64,000 nt of DNA, from positions 5,456,001 to 5,520,000 of the forward strand of contig CM033752.1 in the NCBI GenBank assembly GCA_019671005.1, given 5' to 3'. Under the pieces are notes generated by a model. It worked only from the letters and a program-made list of their open reading frames with translations, had not been told where the DNA came from and ran no database searches. The position numbers were made by a program, and so were the translations under genes. Positions 1 through 12,445 of this stretch are shown here, piece after piece. The DNA is from Hibiscus mutabilis. Taxonomy: Eukaryota; Streptophyta; Magnoliopsida; Malvales; Malvaceae. Numbering within the stretch: position 1 is the stretch's first letter; every line of letters starts with the position of its first letter.

Positions 1-1773
1 GAAGTGGCATTTCTCCCAGTTTAACACTAGGTTTGTCTCTATGCATCTCTTCAATACTTGCTCCAAACTTTGAAGACATTCTTCAAATGTTTTGCCAAAC
101 ACTGAGAAATCATCCATGAACACTTCCATGATATGCTCGATCATATCAGAGAAAGTGGACATCATGCAACGTTGAAACGTTGTCGATGCATTACATAGGC
201 CGAATGGCATCCTTCTGAACACAAATGTCCCATATGGGCACGTGAACGTAATCTTCTCTTGATCATCAGGGGCGATGGCAATCTGTCTATAACCTGAATA
301 ACCATCCAAAAAACAATAGAAAGTTTTACCTGCCAACCTGTATAGAATTTGGTCAATGAATGGTAATGGGAAATGGTCATTCCTTGTAGCGTTGTTCAGG
401 CTCCTATAGTCCATGCACACTCTCCATCATGTGATAGTTCTAGATGGGATTAACTCAGCTTCACTGTTTTGTACCATGATCATGCCACCCTTCTTTGGCA
501 CGCATTGCACCGGGCTAACCCAAGAGCTATCAGAAATGGGATATATAATCCCGACATCAAGCCATTTTATGATCTCTTTCTTCACTACCTCTTTTATGTT
601 TGGGTTTAGCCTTCTTTGGCCTTCAATGGTCTTGCCATGGTACTCCTCCAAGATAATCTTGTGCATGCAAATGGTTGGGCTAATACCTTTGATGTCTGCC
701 AAGGTCCATCCTGATGCTCGCTTATGGTCACGTAATATTGCCAACAATCTTTCCTCCTGATCATTAGTGAGACCAGTGGAAATGATCACCGGAAGAGTTA
801 TGTGTTCACCTAAGTAAGCATACTTTAAGAGATCTGGCAGTGGTTTCAGTTCCAACACTAGTGGCTCCTCAATTGATGGTCTAGGTGCCTTGATTTCTCT
901 GTCGGCCAACTGTAGTGGCTCAAAATAACTCACCTCCTCAGCCTCCAAGACTGATTCTTCTGGTTCCTCAAACAGTTCAGCTATGCCATCAAAGTCGCTG
1001 GCATCAAATTCTGTATCCTGGCATAACTGTGCCGTGTCCAAAGTGTAAATGGACTCCATCATCTCCTCCGCTTGGTACTCATCAGGTTCATCAGCACATT
1101 TTAAAGCTTGAAACACATTAAATGTAACTTGCTGATCATTCATACGCATTATTAGTTCCCCTTTATGAACGCCAATCAAAGCCCTACCCGTAGCAAGAAA
1201 AGGACTCCCCAAAATAATCGGGGCATTAATATCAGCCTCATAATCCAAAATGATAAAATCAGCTGGAAAAATAAATTTGTCTACCTTTACCAGCACATCC
1301 TCAATCTTACCCTTGGGATGTGCATAGGATCGGTCTGCCAGTTGAAATGTCACCGTGGTGGGTCTTGCTTCTATGCCAAGCTTCCGAAAGACTGACATTG
1401 GCATCAAATTGATGTTGGCTCCTAGGTCACATAGTATCTTGCCCATGAATTTGTTGCCAATGGTGCAGAGAATAGTAAAACTTCTCGGATCTTTCAGCTT
1501 TGGTGGTAATTGGTTTAGGATCATGGCACTGCATCTTTCGGTCAGAGCAACAGTTTCAAAGTCTCCCAACTTTTTCTTTTTAGACAGAATGTCCTTCATA
1601 AATTTGACATAGTTGGGCATTTGTTCAAGGGCTTCTACCAATGGAATGTTGATTTGCAATTGCTTAAGAACCTCCAAGAAGTGCTTGAACTGCTGATCTT
1701 GTTTATGCTTTTGAAGCCTTGCTGGAAATGGTGGTGGGGAATAAACATATTCCGGCACTACTGGCTTTGCCAA
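1..1773 (-). pseudogene. Ty3/gypsy pol: protease and reverse transcriptase (partial)
   Basis: Pol part of the Athila-like element. A frame of 448 codons (1773 down to 427) holds a retropepsin-like domain. Near codon 116 it reads CDLGANINLMP, with DLGA in place of the usual D-S/T-G-A; family relatives carry the same variant. The start of reverse transcriptase follows (VGIIYPI..SSWVSPVQ, VPKKGG). That frame ends in a stop at about 429. Beyond it RT resumes to the window edge, with FPLPFIDQIL, the LDGYSGYRQI block and the catalytic box FMDD (about 100-125 on the plus strand). Whether the break near 430-480 is one frameshift plus a stop cannot be settled by eye. RNase H and integrase would lie beyond the left edge. 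Confidence 0.85.
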
Positions 1774-1998
1774 CGCAGTACTGGCATCAGTCCATTTGGC
1801 ATCGGTGCTGGCATCGGTTCTGGCATCATTTGTTTTTACTTCCTCCTTCTCTGCTTCTCTGGATTATCTGCTGGCACAGGCTTCTCAACATGGCAATTAA
1901 CTGGCTGCTTGGCAGCCTTCTCCTCCTCACAATGCTTACCACTCCGAAGATTTATGGCTTTACATTGCTCATTTTCTTTGTGTCGAGCATCTTCTGTA

Positions 1999-3276
1999 TC
2001 ACTTGGCAATGTTCTCTAGGGTCGATTGCTGAGTGCACACTTTCAAATTTCTCATTGATGAAGCCAAACTCTGGACTGTGCCATCATACCTCTCCATGTA
2101 CTCTGTGAGAGTGCCTCCATGGTTGATTCTCTGCCCTTGTTGAAAATTGTTTTGGGCTTTCTGTGGCATAGAATTCTGATAGAATGCTAGCATGGCATTG
2201 TTATTCTGCCTCTGGGTATTCTGGCGCTAGGCATTATACTGGTTACCTCCTTGTTTTTCCCATGCTAAGCTAGGGTGTTGTCTCCAACCTGCATTATAAG
2301 TATTATAGTTAGGTTTATAGTAACGATTAACATTGCCTACAAAGTTTACCAATTTAGGGATTGTAGGGCATTTATCCATAAGATGATTATCTCCACAGAT
2401 TGTACAGAAAGGGTCTAATGCTTTGACTTCCTGGGACTCATTGTTCTTTTGCAATGTTCTACCATTCTAGTAAGGTTGGAAATCTCGACATGAATGGATG
2501 TTAGTTCGTCAACCTAAAATTTCCCATTGGTTTTAGTTTCGGTCCCAAGTCTCGCAACAGGATATTCAAAATCATTGATTGCAATCCTCTCTAAAATGTC
2601 AACAGCCTCGTTGTACGTCATGTCAAGCAACAAACCAGCTGCTGAAGCATCGACAACAGTCCTTGTTTGTGCATTCAATCCATTGTAAAATGTTTGTATG
2701 GAATCCATGCATAGGACACCTCCTCAACAGGTCTTTAAATCTTTCCCAGGCATTATATAAGGTCTCATCCTCAGCCTACCTAAATGTAATGATCTCACAT
2801 CGCAGCTTGGCAGTGAGTGTTGGCGGCGGGAATCTTGTCAAGAACTTCTGGCATAGGTCTGCCCATGAAGTAACTGATCCAGGTGGCAAGGAGTTAAGCC
2901 AAGCCTTTGCTCTGTCTCTCAAAGAGAAAGTAAATAACTTCAGCTTCACGGTATATTCAGGTACTTCATTTTGTTGAAATAACTGGCAAATCTCCATGAC
3001 CTACTTTAGATGTTACCTCGGATCTCCAGTGAGTGCTCTATCAAACTGACCTACGTTCAAAAGAACTTGAATCATTACCGGCATAAGTTCAAAATTGACA
3101 GCGTTTACCTCTGTGCCAACAAGTCCTGGCATCAAATTGTCAATGGTTGGTGCCGAATATTCTCTAATAGGTCTCTCATTAATAACTAGGACAGCAGGTG
3201 GTGGTGGTATCTCATTGTTAAGTGGATTTCCTCCGTTTCTCACCACACTATTCCCTCCATTACCTTGGTTTTGCAT
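1999..3276 (-). pseudogene. Ty3/gypsy gag (broken)
   Basis: Gag of the Athila-like element, in at least four frame pieces (3276-3013, 2997-2776, 2708-2514, 2454-2227 and a C-terminal piece 2193-1999). The second piece carries the retrotransposon-gag core (LFTFSLRDRAKAWLNSLPPG, then WADLCQKFLTRFPP). The piece at 2454-2227 carries a zinc knuckle CTICGDNHLMDKC, spaced CX2CX3HX4C; this is one residue shorter than the canonical form but common in this branch. A nucleocapsid role (packaging RNA in the virus-like particle) is known for the family. The stops and frame changes between pieces mean it cannot make a full Gag. Confidence 0.85.
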
Positions 3277-3463
3277 ATCTCGAAATCTTCTTTTTAACCT
3301 CGCAAGGTTTTCTCAATTTTCGGATCGTATGGCCACTCGTCCACCACAGGATGGCTTCTGGTCATACACCAACAAAAACAAAAGGTAAAAACAAAAACAA
3401 AAATAAAAATAAAAATGAAAAGAAGACAAGTAAAAATTTAAAAAATAATCAATTCTGTTGCAA

Positions 3464-3481
3464 TCCCCGGCAACAACGCCA
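3464..3481 (-). other. Primer-binding site of the Athila-like element
   Basis: On the minus strand this reads TGGCGTTGTTGCCGGGGA directly after the presumed LTR end and ahead of gag. It is the PBS form usual in Athila/Tat elements (normally TGGCGCCGTTGCC), here with a C-to-T-type change. Confidence 0.75.
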
Positions 3482-5055
3482 AAAACTTATAGACTCTCTA
3501 GGTGAATGCTGGCAAAAGTGGCAAAGGTATGTGCTGGAAAAGTATAAAACAGTACCAAGATGAGTCTTTTGCGTGCAAGTATACACGGCCTGCAAGTAAT
3601 ACAGCTGGTAAGCTGAGTATCGATCCCACAGAGATTAACTTGGAATTCAATTGCTTTGATTATTACTTGCCTTGAGAAAAAGTTGTTTTGTTTTGAAATT
3701 GGTTTTGGAAATAATTGGAAAGAAAAGGAATGTAAGTAAAGTAAAGACGTTGTCAAGGAAGGTGTTTTAATGAATGATGAGCGTTGGCAAAGAATGCCGG
3801 GTTTTCACGCTATTCATGCCGTGTTTGCCGAGCAAATTCAAAATTAGCAAAGCCTCTCTCGATGGTCATTGCCCTAAATTGATCATGTAAAAACCTCTAT
3901 ATCTCTATAGCGCTTGCTTTTAAATAAACCAATTTGATTAAGATCCAATCTATACTCCTAAGGGGTAGATTTCACTCCCGAAGTAAGTTCATCTACTTGA
4001 ACGACTTCTCTTGAAGTTTCTCTCCTTAGAATTCAACAACTCAATCGTTGCCACCCCAAGTCTGTTAAGATATTGAGGAGCAATAGGCCAACAGTGCCAG
4101 CTCTCGCTTGGCATAGTATTTAGGAAATATTAAAGTATGTCGAATAGTGAAAACATTGCCAAGGCAGATTTATTATTAAAAACTAAAACATAAAAATAGC
4201 GTTCAATGCAAACATCCCCACCAACTATTAAATTAGTTCATGGTAAGGGATTTAACCAACAACCCACAAACATTTTCACAATACATCACATTAAAAATGA
4301 AATAAAATAACTTGGAAGAGAGAATGGGCTAGAAGGGGTCTCTTGATGCAGCCCTTCAAGATCCATGCTTCTCGGCCAAGTTGGTCGAACCACCCTTCCA
4401 AGGTGCATCCGGTTGTCAATCGTCGCACACCAACTCCTCACGATCCTCCTTTTTAAGTCTAGCCCGGTTGGTGTTTAAATAGGCATGTGGGGAAGGGATA
4501 GGATGAGCTCCTCATTTGAATTTTGAATTTTGAATTTCAACTGCCCAAAGGATAAGCGATTATCATCTTATCCAAATTTAAATGAGAGCTGATCATGCTA
4601 GGCCTGACATCATACTGCCGACGCTGCTTTGGCGTCTAAGCTTGGCATGAATCTGCCAACAAGTATTGGCACCATCTTATCCGCTATTATTTCGGAGATT
4701 GATCCAATTGCTATCTTTTCGGAGCATGATCATGTCCTATTTTTTTGGGGTCCAACAGCCTCTTGGCATGGCATCAGTTAACTTCTCTGCCAACCAGTGC
4801 TTGGCATTGTTTGGTCTATTTGTGCCAACAGCACTCAGCATTCTCTCTGGCGCTCCTTCCCGTGTTACTTTTCTGGGCTAAATCCTATGCCAAACCAGCA
4901 AAATTGCCAACAAAACAACCCTTGCATAGACAGGATTCTAAACTCCTTTTGCAAATGCATGATTCTAACATCCTAATGCAACTAAATGTACCTAAAAACA
5001 AGCAAAAGCATTGTAAGATTTGTATTAAAAACAATAATTTTGGAGAGGTAACAGT
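3482..5055 (-). repeat. Putative 5' LTR of the Athila-like element
   Basis: Non-coding stretch starting right at the PBS. It contains the motif GTATCGATCCCACAGAGATT (3617-3636), often seen near the R/U5 region of such elements, and many copies of TTGGCA/TGCCAA. No second copy is in the window, so its right end cannot be fixed. Confidence 0.55.
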
Positions 5056-6733
5056 ACATTTGGTACTAAGGATGGAGTTCGTGTGAAATGTATGTGTTCG
5101 AATACTTGGTAAGTATCGTGATATTGTGAACTGTTCAGTTCCAGTGGACTTGGAAGATGGATAAGCTGTTAGAAGCCTTGGATACCATATATAACCGCGC
5201 TACCCTTTTTGAACTGATTACAAAATTGCCCTCGAAAGATAAAAAATTTAAAAGGTGCCCATAAGAGCTAATTGTCTATAATCTTCCTGAGGAATCTAGA
5301 AATTTGATTGATCCTGATATGTCAAAAATCTTTCATAAGCAAGATATAGGGGAAACTCTAAATGAACTTGAGCTAATCCCTGAATACCTGGATGAAGATA
5401 TTTATCGAATTCCTTTAAATAAGGTTCTTTATTCAAAAAATTAGTCCACAATGAATTATAGTTCAATGATTCCTATCAATATGTATCAATGACCCCTGAA
5501 TGATAAACTGGATCATTTGGTGTGTACCACGTACACATGACAGACCTTCATGATTGGAAACGAAGTTTATACAGTTTGATCTCAAGTGAACCTATTATCT
5601 GAAGTAAAAGTATAACCTCTAGTTCTTGATGTCTGTTGCGAGTATACATGATTCATAGGTCCTGATACTTTGATTTTACCGATTAAACATCGGTCTGTAC
5701 CTTGATTCCTGGCATCTTGTTGCTAAATATTGATGTAACAGATTCTATTTAATAGTGTTTAACCGGAGTATTACAGGGAAACGTGAGAAGTTCTTGATAG
5801 ATACTTGTGCGCACAAGTCTCATTTTAGGTTCCCATGCTACGGCTGTGGTAATTCCACCCGTGACCTAAGGTATTTCCTTAGGATGGTACCCTTGCCTAA
5901 TGGCCAGGGTTAACGCCTTTATTCGGATCCTCAGCTACGGCTAGAGCGACTCCACCCGTATTAGGTTCCTATGCTTCAGCTGGGGTAATTTCGCCCGTGA
6001 CCTAAGGTATTCCCTTAGGATGGTACTCTCGCCCAATGGGCTTGGGTTAACGCTAGTATATGATGTAGTTTTGGGGGAAATTTTGTATCTTGAAGTTCAG
6101 ATATAGGGTTGTTAGTTTGAAACTAAATTTCATGTCTCCTCATGTGCCATGATGAATTCTATTGATATATGAAGCATATTGTCTACTTTCTCAATTCGTA
6201 AGTAAAGATGTACATTTAACCCTGTGGCTCGATTCCAATAAAAAGATCACTCCATTCAGTTTTTTTTCTGAATTATAGAATGCCAGAATGAGACTCAGAA
6301 GTTCGAATGCTGATTCACAGGATATCATGATCGATACTTTAGTTTCATCTTTGTCTTATACATGCATGTGCTGATAGCATCTTTTGGTAGTTTGTATTAC
6401 TGAGCTTTTTTAAGCTCATATTGTTTTTACCAATGCAGGTTGAAAGAATATGTTCCTAGTCTAGTAACCGACATCAGTTTTTAGAGTTTCCTTGGCGTTG
6501 CCTGAGGAGTACGGTACCTGTGCATTAGTGGGCATGTATGTTGTGTCACATTTTATGATTGAGTCTGTAAGGTATTTTCTAGATATCAGTTTTATGTTTA
6601 AACGGATCTTTGTTTTACATATTTTATAAATGTATTTGTAAAAAAAATTCAGTTTTTGCCATGGGTCGCTCCGATGACCCGAATGTGACCTCTTAAATTA
6701 GGCGTTCTGCATAGATGGGTTTAGGGGGTTACA
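5056..6733 (+). repeat. LTR-like sequence of a Ty3/gypsy element, plus orientation
   Basis: AT-rich non-coding DNA ending in GGGGGTTACA at 6733, the same 3' end as the plus-strand LTR that finishes at 12187. It is followed at once by the minus-strand pol fragment, with no PBS, so it is a solo or 3'-type LTR abutting another element. The left limit is uncertain. Internal direct repeats are listed separately. Confidence 0.5.
5827..6057 (+). repeat. Two diverged ~95-bp direct repeats inside an LTR
   Basis: Copy 1 (about 5827-5921) and copy 2 (about 5963-6057) share the blocks CCCGTGACCTAAGGTATT, CCTTAGGATGGTAC and GGGTTAACGC. The ~41-bp spacer is itself a partial copy (CAGCTACGGCTAGAGCGACTC against GCTACGGCTGTGGTAATTC). 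Confidence 0.8.
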
Positions 6734-8649
6734 AGATGAAACCTCTTTCTAACAACTCTTAGATCTGATTCTTTAACTCCCTCAGTTTTATCAGTGCCAT
6801 GAGATACAGTGTAATAGATACATGTGCCATGCCAGGTATTACCTTTATTTGAAACTCTAGCTCACGATTTGGGGGCAGTCTGGGCAGCTCTTCCAAAAAC
6901 ACATTGGCAAATTCTCTAACGGTCTGAAAGCTCTCAAGCATCAGACTTACAACACTTGTGTCAACTATATAAGCCAAAAAGGCCTCACAACCTTGCTGGA
7001 TCATCTTTTGTGCCGCCAAGGTTGACACTACATTGGGAAGGCAAGGATTCCTCTCACCCTTAACTACTAACTTAACCCCGTCCAAAACATGAAGTTTAAT
7101 GCTCTTTGCTCTACAACCCAACCATGCATCATGCTCAAACAACCAATCTATCTCTAAGATATCATCAAACTCTTAAAATGGTAAAACTATCAAGTCGACC
7201 GAAAAGATCAAACCCTGGACCTTAATTGGACACATTCAATACACCTTGTCTACCAAAACATCATACCCTAATAGGCTAGTCATACAAACTCTAATCTCAA
7301 GGTCTTCGGCAAAAATACCCCACTACTGGGATATCTCACTACGGATATAGGAGTGGGTGACCCCGAATCTACAATAGCAATTATAGGTACAAAAAATAAG
7401 GTAAATATACCTGATATGACATCGATGGCCTCACAGTCCTCTTGAGCCTTGACTGCATATTATCTCATTGATGCCCTCATAGTGGACCAGACTGTACCCC
7501 TACTCTGATGTTTGGACATGTGGCTTGCCCCTCCTCTAAAAAACCCCAACCCTTCTAAGCTGGATAATAGGTCCTCTAAATCTGGACTGGGGTGGTGTTA
7601 GCAGCTGCTAGGTAATCCTCACAAAATAGTCTGATGATCAATACTCGAAGCAAACTCTAGATGTCCCTCAACACTCGTCTCTATGCCTATGTCTATACTG
7701 ATAACAAACAAGTGCGCATGCACTCCTTTATGATCTTTTTGGACTCATCATAGATGAAGATGATGAAGGCCTTCTACAGCTAGCCAACTTTAATATAGAT
7801 CTGATCTTAAACCTTGAGCTCCTCTCCCTTGGTTCCAACGATTTATGTTCCTCCCGGAGAAAGACTGTAAGTTGTTAAAGAAGTTTTAAGTCCTCCCACT
7901 TGAACTCTCTTGCCCATCAGTCGGGCTATAAGTCAAACCTTGCACTTGCTCAAGCGACTTGGCACTAGTAGTCAATTTTGAAAAAACTTTTGGTAGGGAA
8001 GCAGTCAGGTAGGTTTGAATATCTATCCTTAAACCCTTAAGGAATCTCTTGCATTTCATCTTCTCGGTAGCCACCAACTTATAAGCATATCTACTCAATT
8101 GTAATAACTCCTACTCATACTCAAAGACTGGCTGAATCTCTTGGACCAAATTGTTGAACCGATCCATCAAACTATAATGTAGGCTTCTCCCACATACTTC
8201 TTCTCGAATTTATCCAAAAAGTCATCCCAAGTAGGTTGGTTAGGATACCAACCCAACTCTGTAGTCTCTAATTATTCTTGTGCATTTTCCTTCAATAGAG
8301 AAAGAACACATGTCAACATATCCTCAGCTCTCAACCCCATCTGACGCATAATCCAATAAGTGTCCTTCAACCACTGATTCGCCCTTAACGGGTTATCTTA
8401 CCCCGATCTAAAAAAGTTTGTAGCACTATGACGATGCACCCTCTCAATCGGTGCCTCTCGAGGGGTAGCCAAAGGCCTAGGTATAGCCCTTACAATCTAG
8501 TGAAGGGCGTTGTGCAGATAAAAGAAATAATTAAGCCCCCGACCCTTATCATCATCGGACAACTCTTCCGAGCCAAGGACTTAATCCTCATCATAGCTCC
8601 CTTCTAGAGAGCCTCAACTCTCCTCACGCTTACGTGTCCTCCTTGGCAT
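6734..8649 (-). pseudogene. Second Ty3/gypsy gag-pol fragment (Tekay/Del-like)
   Basis: Minus-strand remnant read from a Gag start at 8649 (MPRRTRKREE) to the beginning of reverse transcriptase near 6734, where it stops abruptly against a plus-strand LTR. Recognisable pieces are a Gag block (8098-7886, with YKLVATEKMKCKRFLKGLR), a retropepsin remnant near 7400-7340 (IVDSGS), and the PR-RT linker at 7142-6759 (REFANVFLEELPRLPPNRE, then a diverged VSITLYLMA). The blocks and their order match Tekay/Del-type chromoviruses. Many stops and frame changes lie between them. RT, RNase H and integrase are missing, so it is a dead fragment. Confidence 0.8.
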
Positions 8650-8800
8650 GATTTTTTTCTACACAGAAAAACAATTAAGGTTACACCATTGAATTCTTAG
8701 TTTAAACAAGTACAACTTCGATATATGGGCAACGTATTCGCTAGACACCTATTCAACACTCTAAACACCCCCATGGTTTCCTAGAACTTGCTAAACCTAG

Positions 8801-8812
8801 TCCCTGATACCA
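8801..8812 (-). other. Primer-binding site, initiator-Met type
   Basis: The minus strand reads TGGTATCAGGGA, close to the initiator-methionine tRNA type TGGTATCAGAGC, between the LTR end (8817) and the Gag start (8649). Confidence 0.7.
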
Positions 8813-8816
8813 CTTT

Positions 8817-9393
8817 TGTAATATCTCTAAACTGGATATCACAATTAAGCCTTAAGCCCAACTTTAAAGCCAAAAAGTCTGCCACAAGATTTAGTCCAAA
8901 CACAATCATTTCGTAAAATCCATTAAGTTTAAATACTTGACATAAACAAAATAGTTAAAATATTACATTTAATCTCTATTCAAAATATATAATTAAAAGC
9001 ATTTAACTCATAAGTTAAAATCCAAAATGAGAGTTCCAATACAATATAGGGTCATACGGATACATAGCAAAAATAAGTCTAAGTACTGAACTCGGATACA
9101 AGTCGATGTTGAGGTCCTACTTCGATGGTGCTCCGACAATGTACGCCAACCTACTAACCTGCAAACTGAAACAACAGTTTCGAATGTTAAGCTAATGAAG
9201 CTCAATGGATACACTTTCACTCAACCATGATTCATGTAAACCATAAATAAGAGCATGTAGCTAAAAGACGATATATATGTCAATATAATACACATGGCAC
9301 TACCTATAGCTGCTGAAATACATAACAACAATAATGCAATAATCTCATACGGTATACCTACACTATAACAACAAACCTAGAGTGAGACCCGGT
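8817..9393 (-). repeat. 5' LTR (partial) of the second gypsy element
   Basis: Begins TGTAATATC at 8817, i.e. ends GATATTACA on the minus strand, just outside the PBS. The outer end is uncertain: sequence resembling a different, plus-oriented LTR takes over near 9394. Confidence 0.5.
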
Positions 9394-12187
9394 GTTAAAT
9401 CAAAGTTCTTGAAATTCTCAAGTTCTTGATCCATTACTTATGATTTTTAACTTGTTTTGATGATTTAATTGAAGAAAAATGGTTAAATCAAAGTTTAATT
9501 GGTGAAATTGATTTAATCCCGTAATAGTTCTGTTTTCTCATGATTTGGACTTATATAGATCATGATTCTAATGTTGAATGATGTTAATAAGATGGTTTAA
9601 TCAAAGGAATCCCGAAACTAATTGAATTTCTAATTTTCTAGGTTGCTAGTTATGTGTTTTTGAGGAGTTGTGGAGGTTTTATGAATGCTGGAGGTATAAG
9701 GATGTTAGTGATATGTTTTTGGGTGTTAATTGATGGATTAAGATGTTAGGTTGTGGCTGGGTAAAGTTTGGAAGATGTTTGATGTTAGTTTCGGTCGTTG
9801 TAGAGTGGTTTTTGATGTTGAAATGTTGAGGATTTGTATTGATGTGTTGTTGATTGCATTTTGATGCAATGTACCCTCTGTTTTTGTGTGGATAAAGCAA
9901 GGGAAGTTGGTCCTCAAGCTTGACCTTGGGTTTCGGAAGCTTTGGAGGCGTGAATACCGTATCGGCAAGTAAGGCTTTGCGTGTAGATGAGTGAGAACGT
10001 TTTTACAACTTTGCAAATGTTTGAAAGTTATGTTTGGGAGTTTAGATCAAGCTTGAAATGCTGGTCTAAGCTCGAAAGTAAGTAAAGGATGAATTTTCTC
10101 TCGAACTCGATTTGGTAATTGGTTTTATGTACTTGTTTTAAATGGTTTGATTACTCACTGTATATGCACGTTTTGAGCATGGTTTAATGCTAAAAATTGA
10201 TTACGTAATGATGTTGATGCATTTGGAAGTAATGCATGATTTGTTAATGTTTATGAACATTGGTTAATGCAAGGTTTGTTGCATTGGTTAAATGATTGTG
10301 ATGATGCATATGAAAACAGTGAGTTGTTGTTAATAAAATGAATTATATTGGCAAGTGATGGATCAAAAAGGTTTGTAAATGTTATCGGATATAGTTGGTC
10401 GGCCATAGAATTGATAGTAAACTATAAAAAGTCATCTTGGATGTGGAGGGGTTAATGTGTACTGAATACTCTATCCAAGTACCCTAACGATAGATGGGTT
10501 TAATCCTACCGAGGACTCCTATTGGTGGGTTATACATCTGATCGATGAGTGGTGTTGAGGGGTTTATGTGTACCAAAACTTCACCACGAGTCAAAACGGT
10601 AGAGGGGTTTATGAGTACTGAAAACTCCCGTTTGTGAACCTTGAGATGCCAATAGATTGTATGCTAAGTGTTGGGTGAACACTTACTGAATCCGTGTATC
10701 CGATATTATGTTTTGAGAAGTGGAACTTGGTTAATGATCACTTGTATGCCAATATAATTGAAGATGTATCATGAAATGGATTGTGTTGTTTAATGTGGTT
10801 TAAACATGTTTTGCTCTTTAAGCCTTGCATTGGAAGTATGCATGGGAAAGCTTAAATTGAGGGTAGCAAATGGGATTTTACTATTGAATCCATCATACAT
10901 GTTGCATATGGTTTAATATGCTATTTTGAAATATTAATTGCATGGTTTTGATAAGGCATGATGAGAATTGATGTTTGAAAAGTTTTTTGGAAAGTGGATT
11001 TTAAAGAGGAATGTTAATTGGTTTTAAATGCATTGGTGATGGTTGGTTTTGAGCACTCCTCACTAAGCCTAGAGTGCTTACGCTCTCTTTTTCATCAATG
11101 CAGAGAATTAAAGATTGTGGCAGCGAAGTTTCAATTGTTGTTTTGGATGTGTAATAAGTTTGAAGTGGTTGAGTTGTGGTTGGTTTTGTATTTTGGATGT
11201 TGATTAGAAAGCATGCCTATAGACTTGGTGAATGATTGTGCCAGATTTGCTAGATTAGTCTAAATGCTGGCATAATGATGATTCAGCATGATAATGATGT
11301 TAGATAAAGTATAAATATGTGTTAATGATGTTTTGAATTAGCCAAAATGTCATATATTAGACCTAGAGGTCAATACAGGCCTTGTGTATCTGTATGGGTA
11401 CCTCAGGATTGATACGCGGGTTCTATTAAGGCTCAGATTGTTAATTTTAAGCTACGGGTACTGGTACGCTTAGCCACTGTATCGATACTCCTTGAGGAAA
11501 ATATATGTTGGTGTCGGTATAAGGGTTTGAGTATCGGTACGGTCCCTTTGATTTTAACATGTCGTACAGGTACATGGGGTACCATATCGGTACGCTATTT
11601 GGTTACTAGAATTCTAAGTTTTGAGAAAATATGAAAGGGATCGGTATGGGTCAAAGCTGTATCGGTACGATTTGGTTAACATATCGTATCGGTACGGGGA
11701 CTAGTGTATCAGTACGCTAAGTCATTATGTCTGTTAATCTGTATTGGTACGGGCTTGCCTGTATCGGTACGCTATGATGTCTTATGCAATCTTGTTTTGT
11801 TGAAGTTTGGAAATCTTGTAAATTAGTCCATGATTGCTATGGATGCCATTGAATGAATGCGGATGATTGTTGTGAGCTAGAATTTAACATGTGAGCATGT
11901 AATGGGACTAATTATGGATTGGTAATTCAAATTGTAACAAAGACCCTGTAAATTGTAAAAATTATGTTTTGGTACCAATGTGAATTATTGTGTAATCGGG
12001 CTCCGTTTCGCAATCATTTTTAATTGTAACATTTCTGTAAAAGCACGATCATTTAAGAAGTTAATAATCTGCATTGAGATAAGATAAAAAAATAAACCAG
12101 TTTAGGTTATTAGCTCGGGTTTACTTTGGCAAACCTAATGTAATCCTTTTAGTTTAGTTTCGGCTAGGGCGGGCTAAGGGGGTTACA
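9394..12187 (+). repeat. 5' LTR of a plus-strand Ty3/gypsy element (left end unclear)
   Basis: Long non-coding LTR ending CTAAGGGGGTTACA at 12187, followed after three bases by an initiator-Met-type PBS. It carries internal repeats of GGGGTTTATGTGTACC type (about 10440-10640) and a cluster of TATCGGTACG motifs (11383-11790). In reverse it resembles the solo LTR at 46181-54631 in its 3' end and in the same motif cluster, so both belong to related families. That solo LTR starts TGTAACATTCCC; no such start is visible near 9.0-9.4 kb here, so this copy looks 5'-truncated. Confidence 0.6.
11383..11790 (+). repeat. Dispersed GTATCGGTACG motifs in the LTR
   Basis: About ten variants of the near-palindrome TATCGGTACG / GTACTGGTACG / GTACAGGTAC lie irregularly over 400 bp. 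The same family, as CGTACCGGTACC and ATACCGGTAC, occurs at about 46770-46945 in the minus-oriented solo LTR. Confidence 0.75.
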
Positions 12188-12192
12188 TTTGG

Positions 12193-12204
12193 TGGTATCA
12201 GAGA
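12193..12204 (+). other. Primer-binding site, initiator-Met type
   Basis: TGGTATCAGAGA six bases after the LTR end at 12187; 11 of 12 bases match the initiator-Met PBS TGGTATCAGAGC. Confidence 0.85.
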
Positions 12205-12445
12205 TAGGTTTACAAAAAATTGGGATGTTGATGTATGTATAATGTTGATTGCTATGCACGGTGATTATTTATATGTACGTTGTTTGAAATATGCCATGTT
12301 GGGGTATTTTTGGGGACACATTGTCTTATTACTACAGTATGAAATAATTTTGGCTTGAAATGGAAGTCTTGGATCCTTGCTTGAAGCTAGCCTGGTTGTT
12401 TTTGTTTTTGTGTATATTATCATGCCTTAGATACGTTTTTATACG

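Larger units (their letters stand above)
1..5055 (-). mobile_element. Partial Athila-like Ty3/gypsy retrotransposon
   Basis: A minus-strand LTR retrotransposon cut by the left window edge. Reading leftward from about 5.05 kb it shows a putative 5' LTR, a primer-binding site, gag, protease and the start of reverse transcriptase. The order LTR-PBS-gag-PR-RT is that of Ty3/gypsy. The PBS type (TGGCG..TTGCCGGGGA), the protease signature DLGA followed by NLMP, and the RT box FMDD fit the Athila/Tat branch as I know it. The gag reading frame is broken several times, so the copy is not functional as it stands. The outer LTR limit near 5.05 kb is an estimate. Confidence 0.85.

Noticed and set aside
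413..760. Rightward 115-codon ORF at the left edge
   Set aside because: Shadow of the minus-strand pol frame, which has clear RT motifs.
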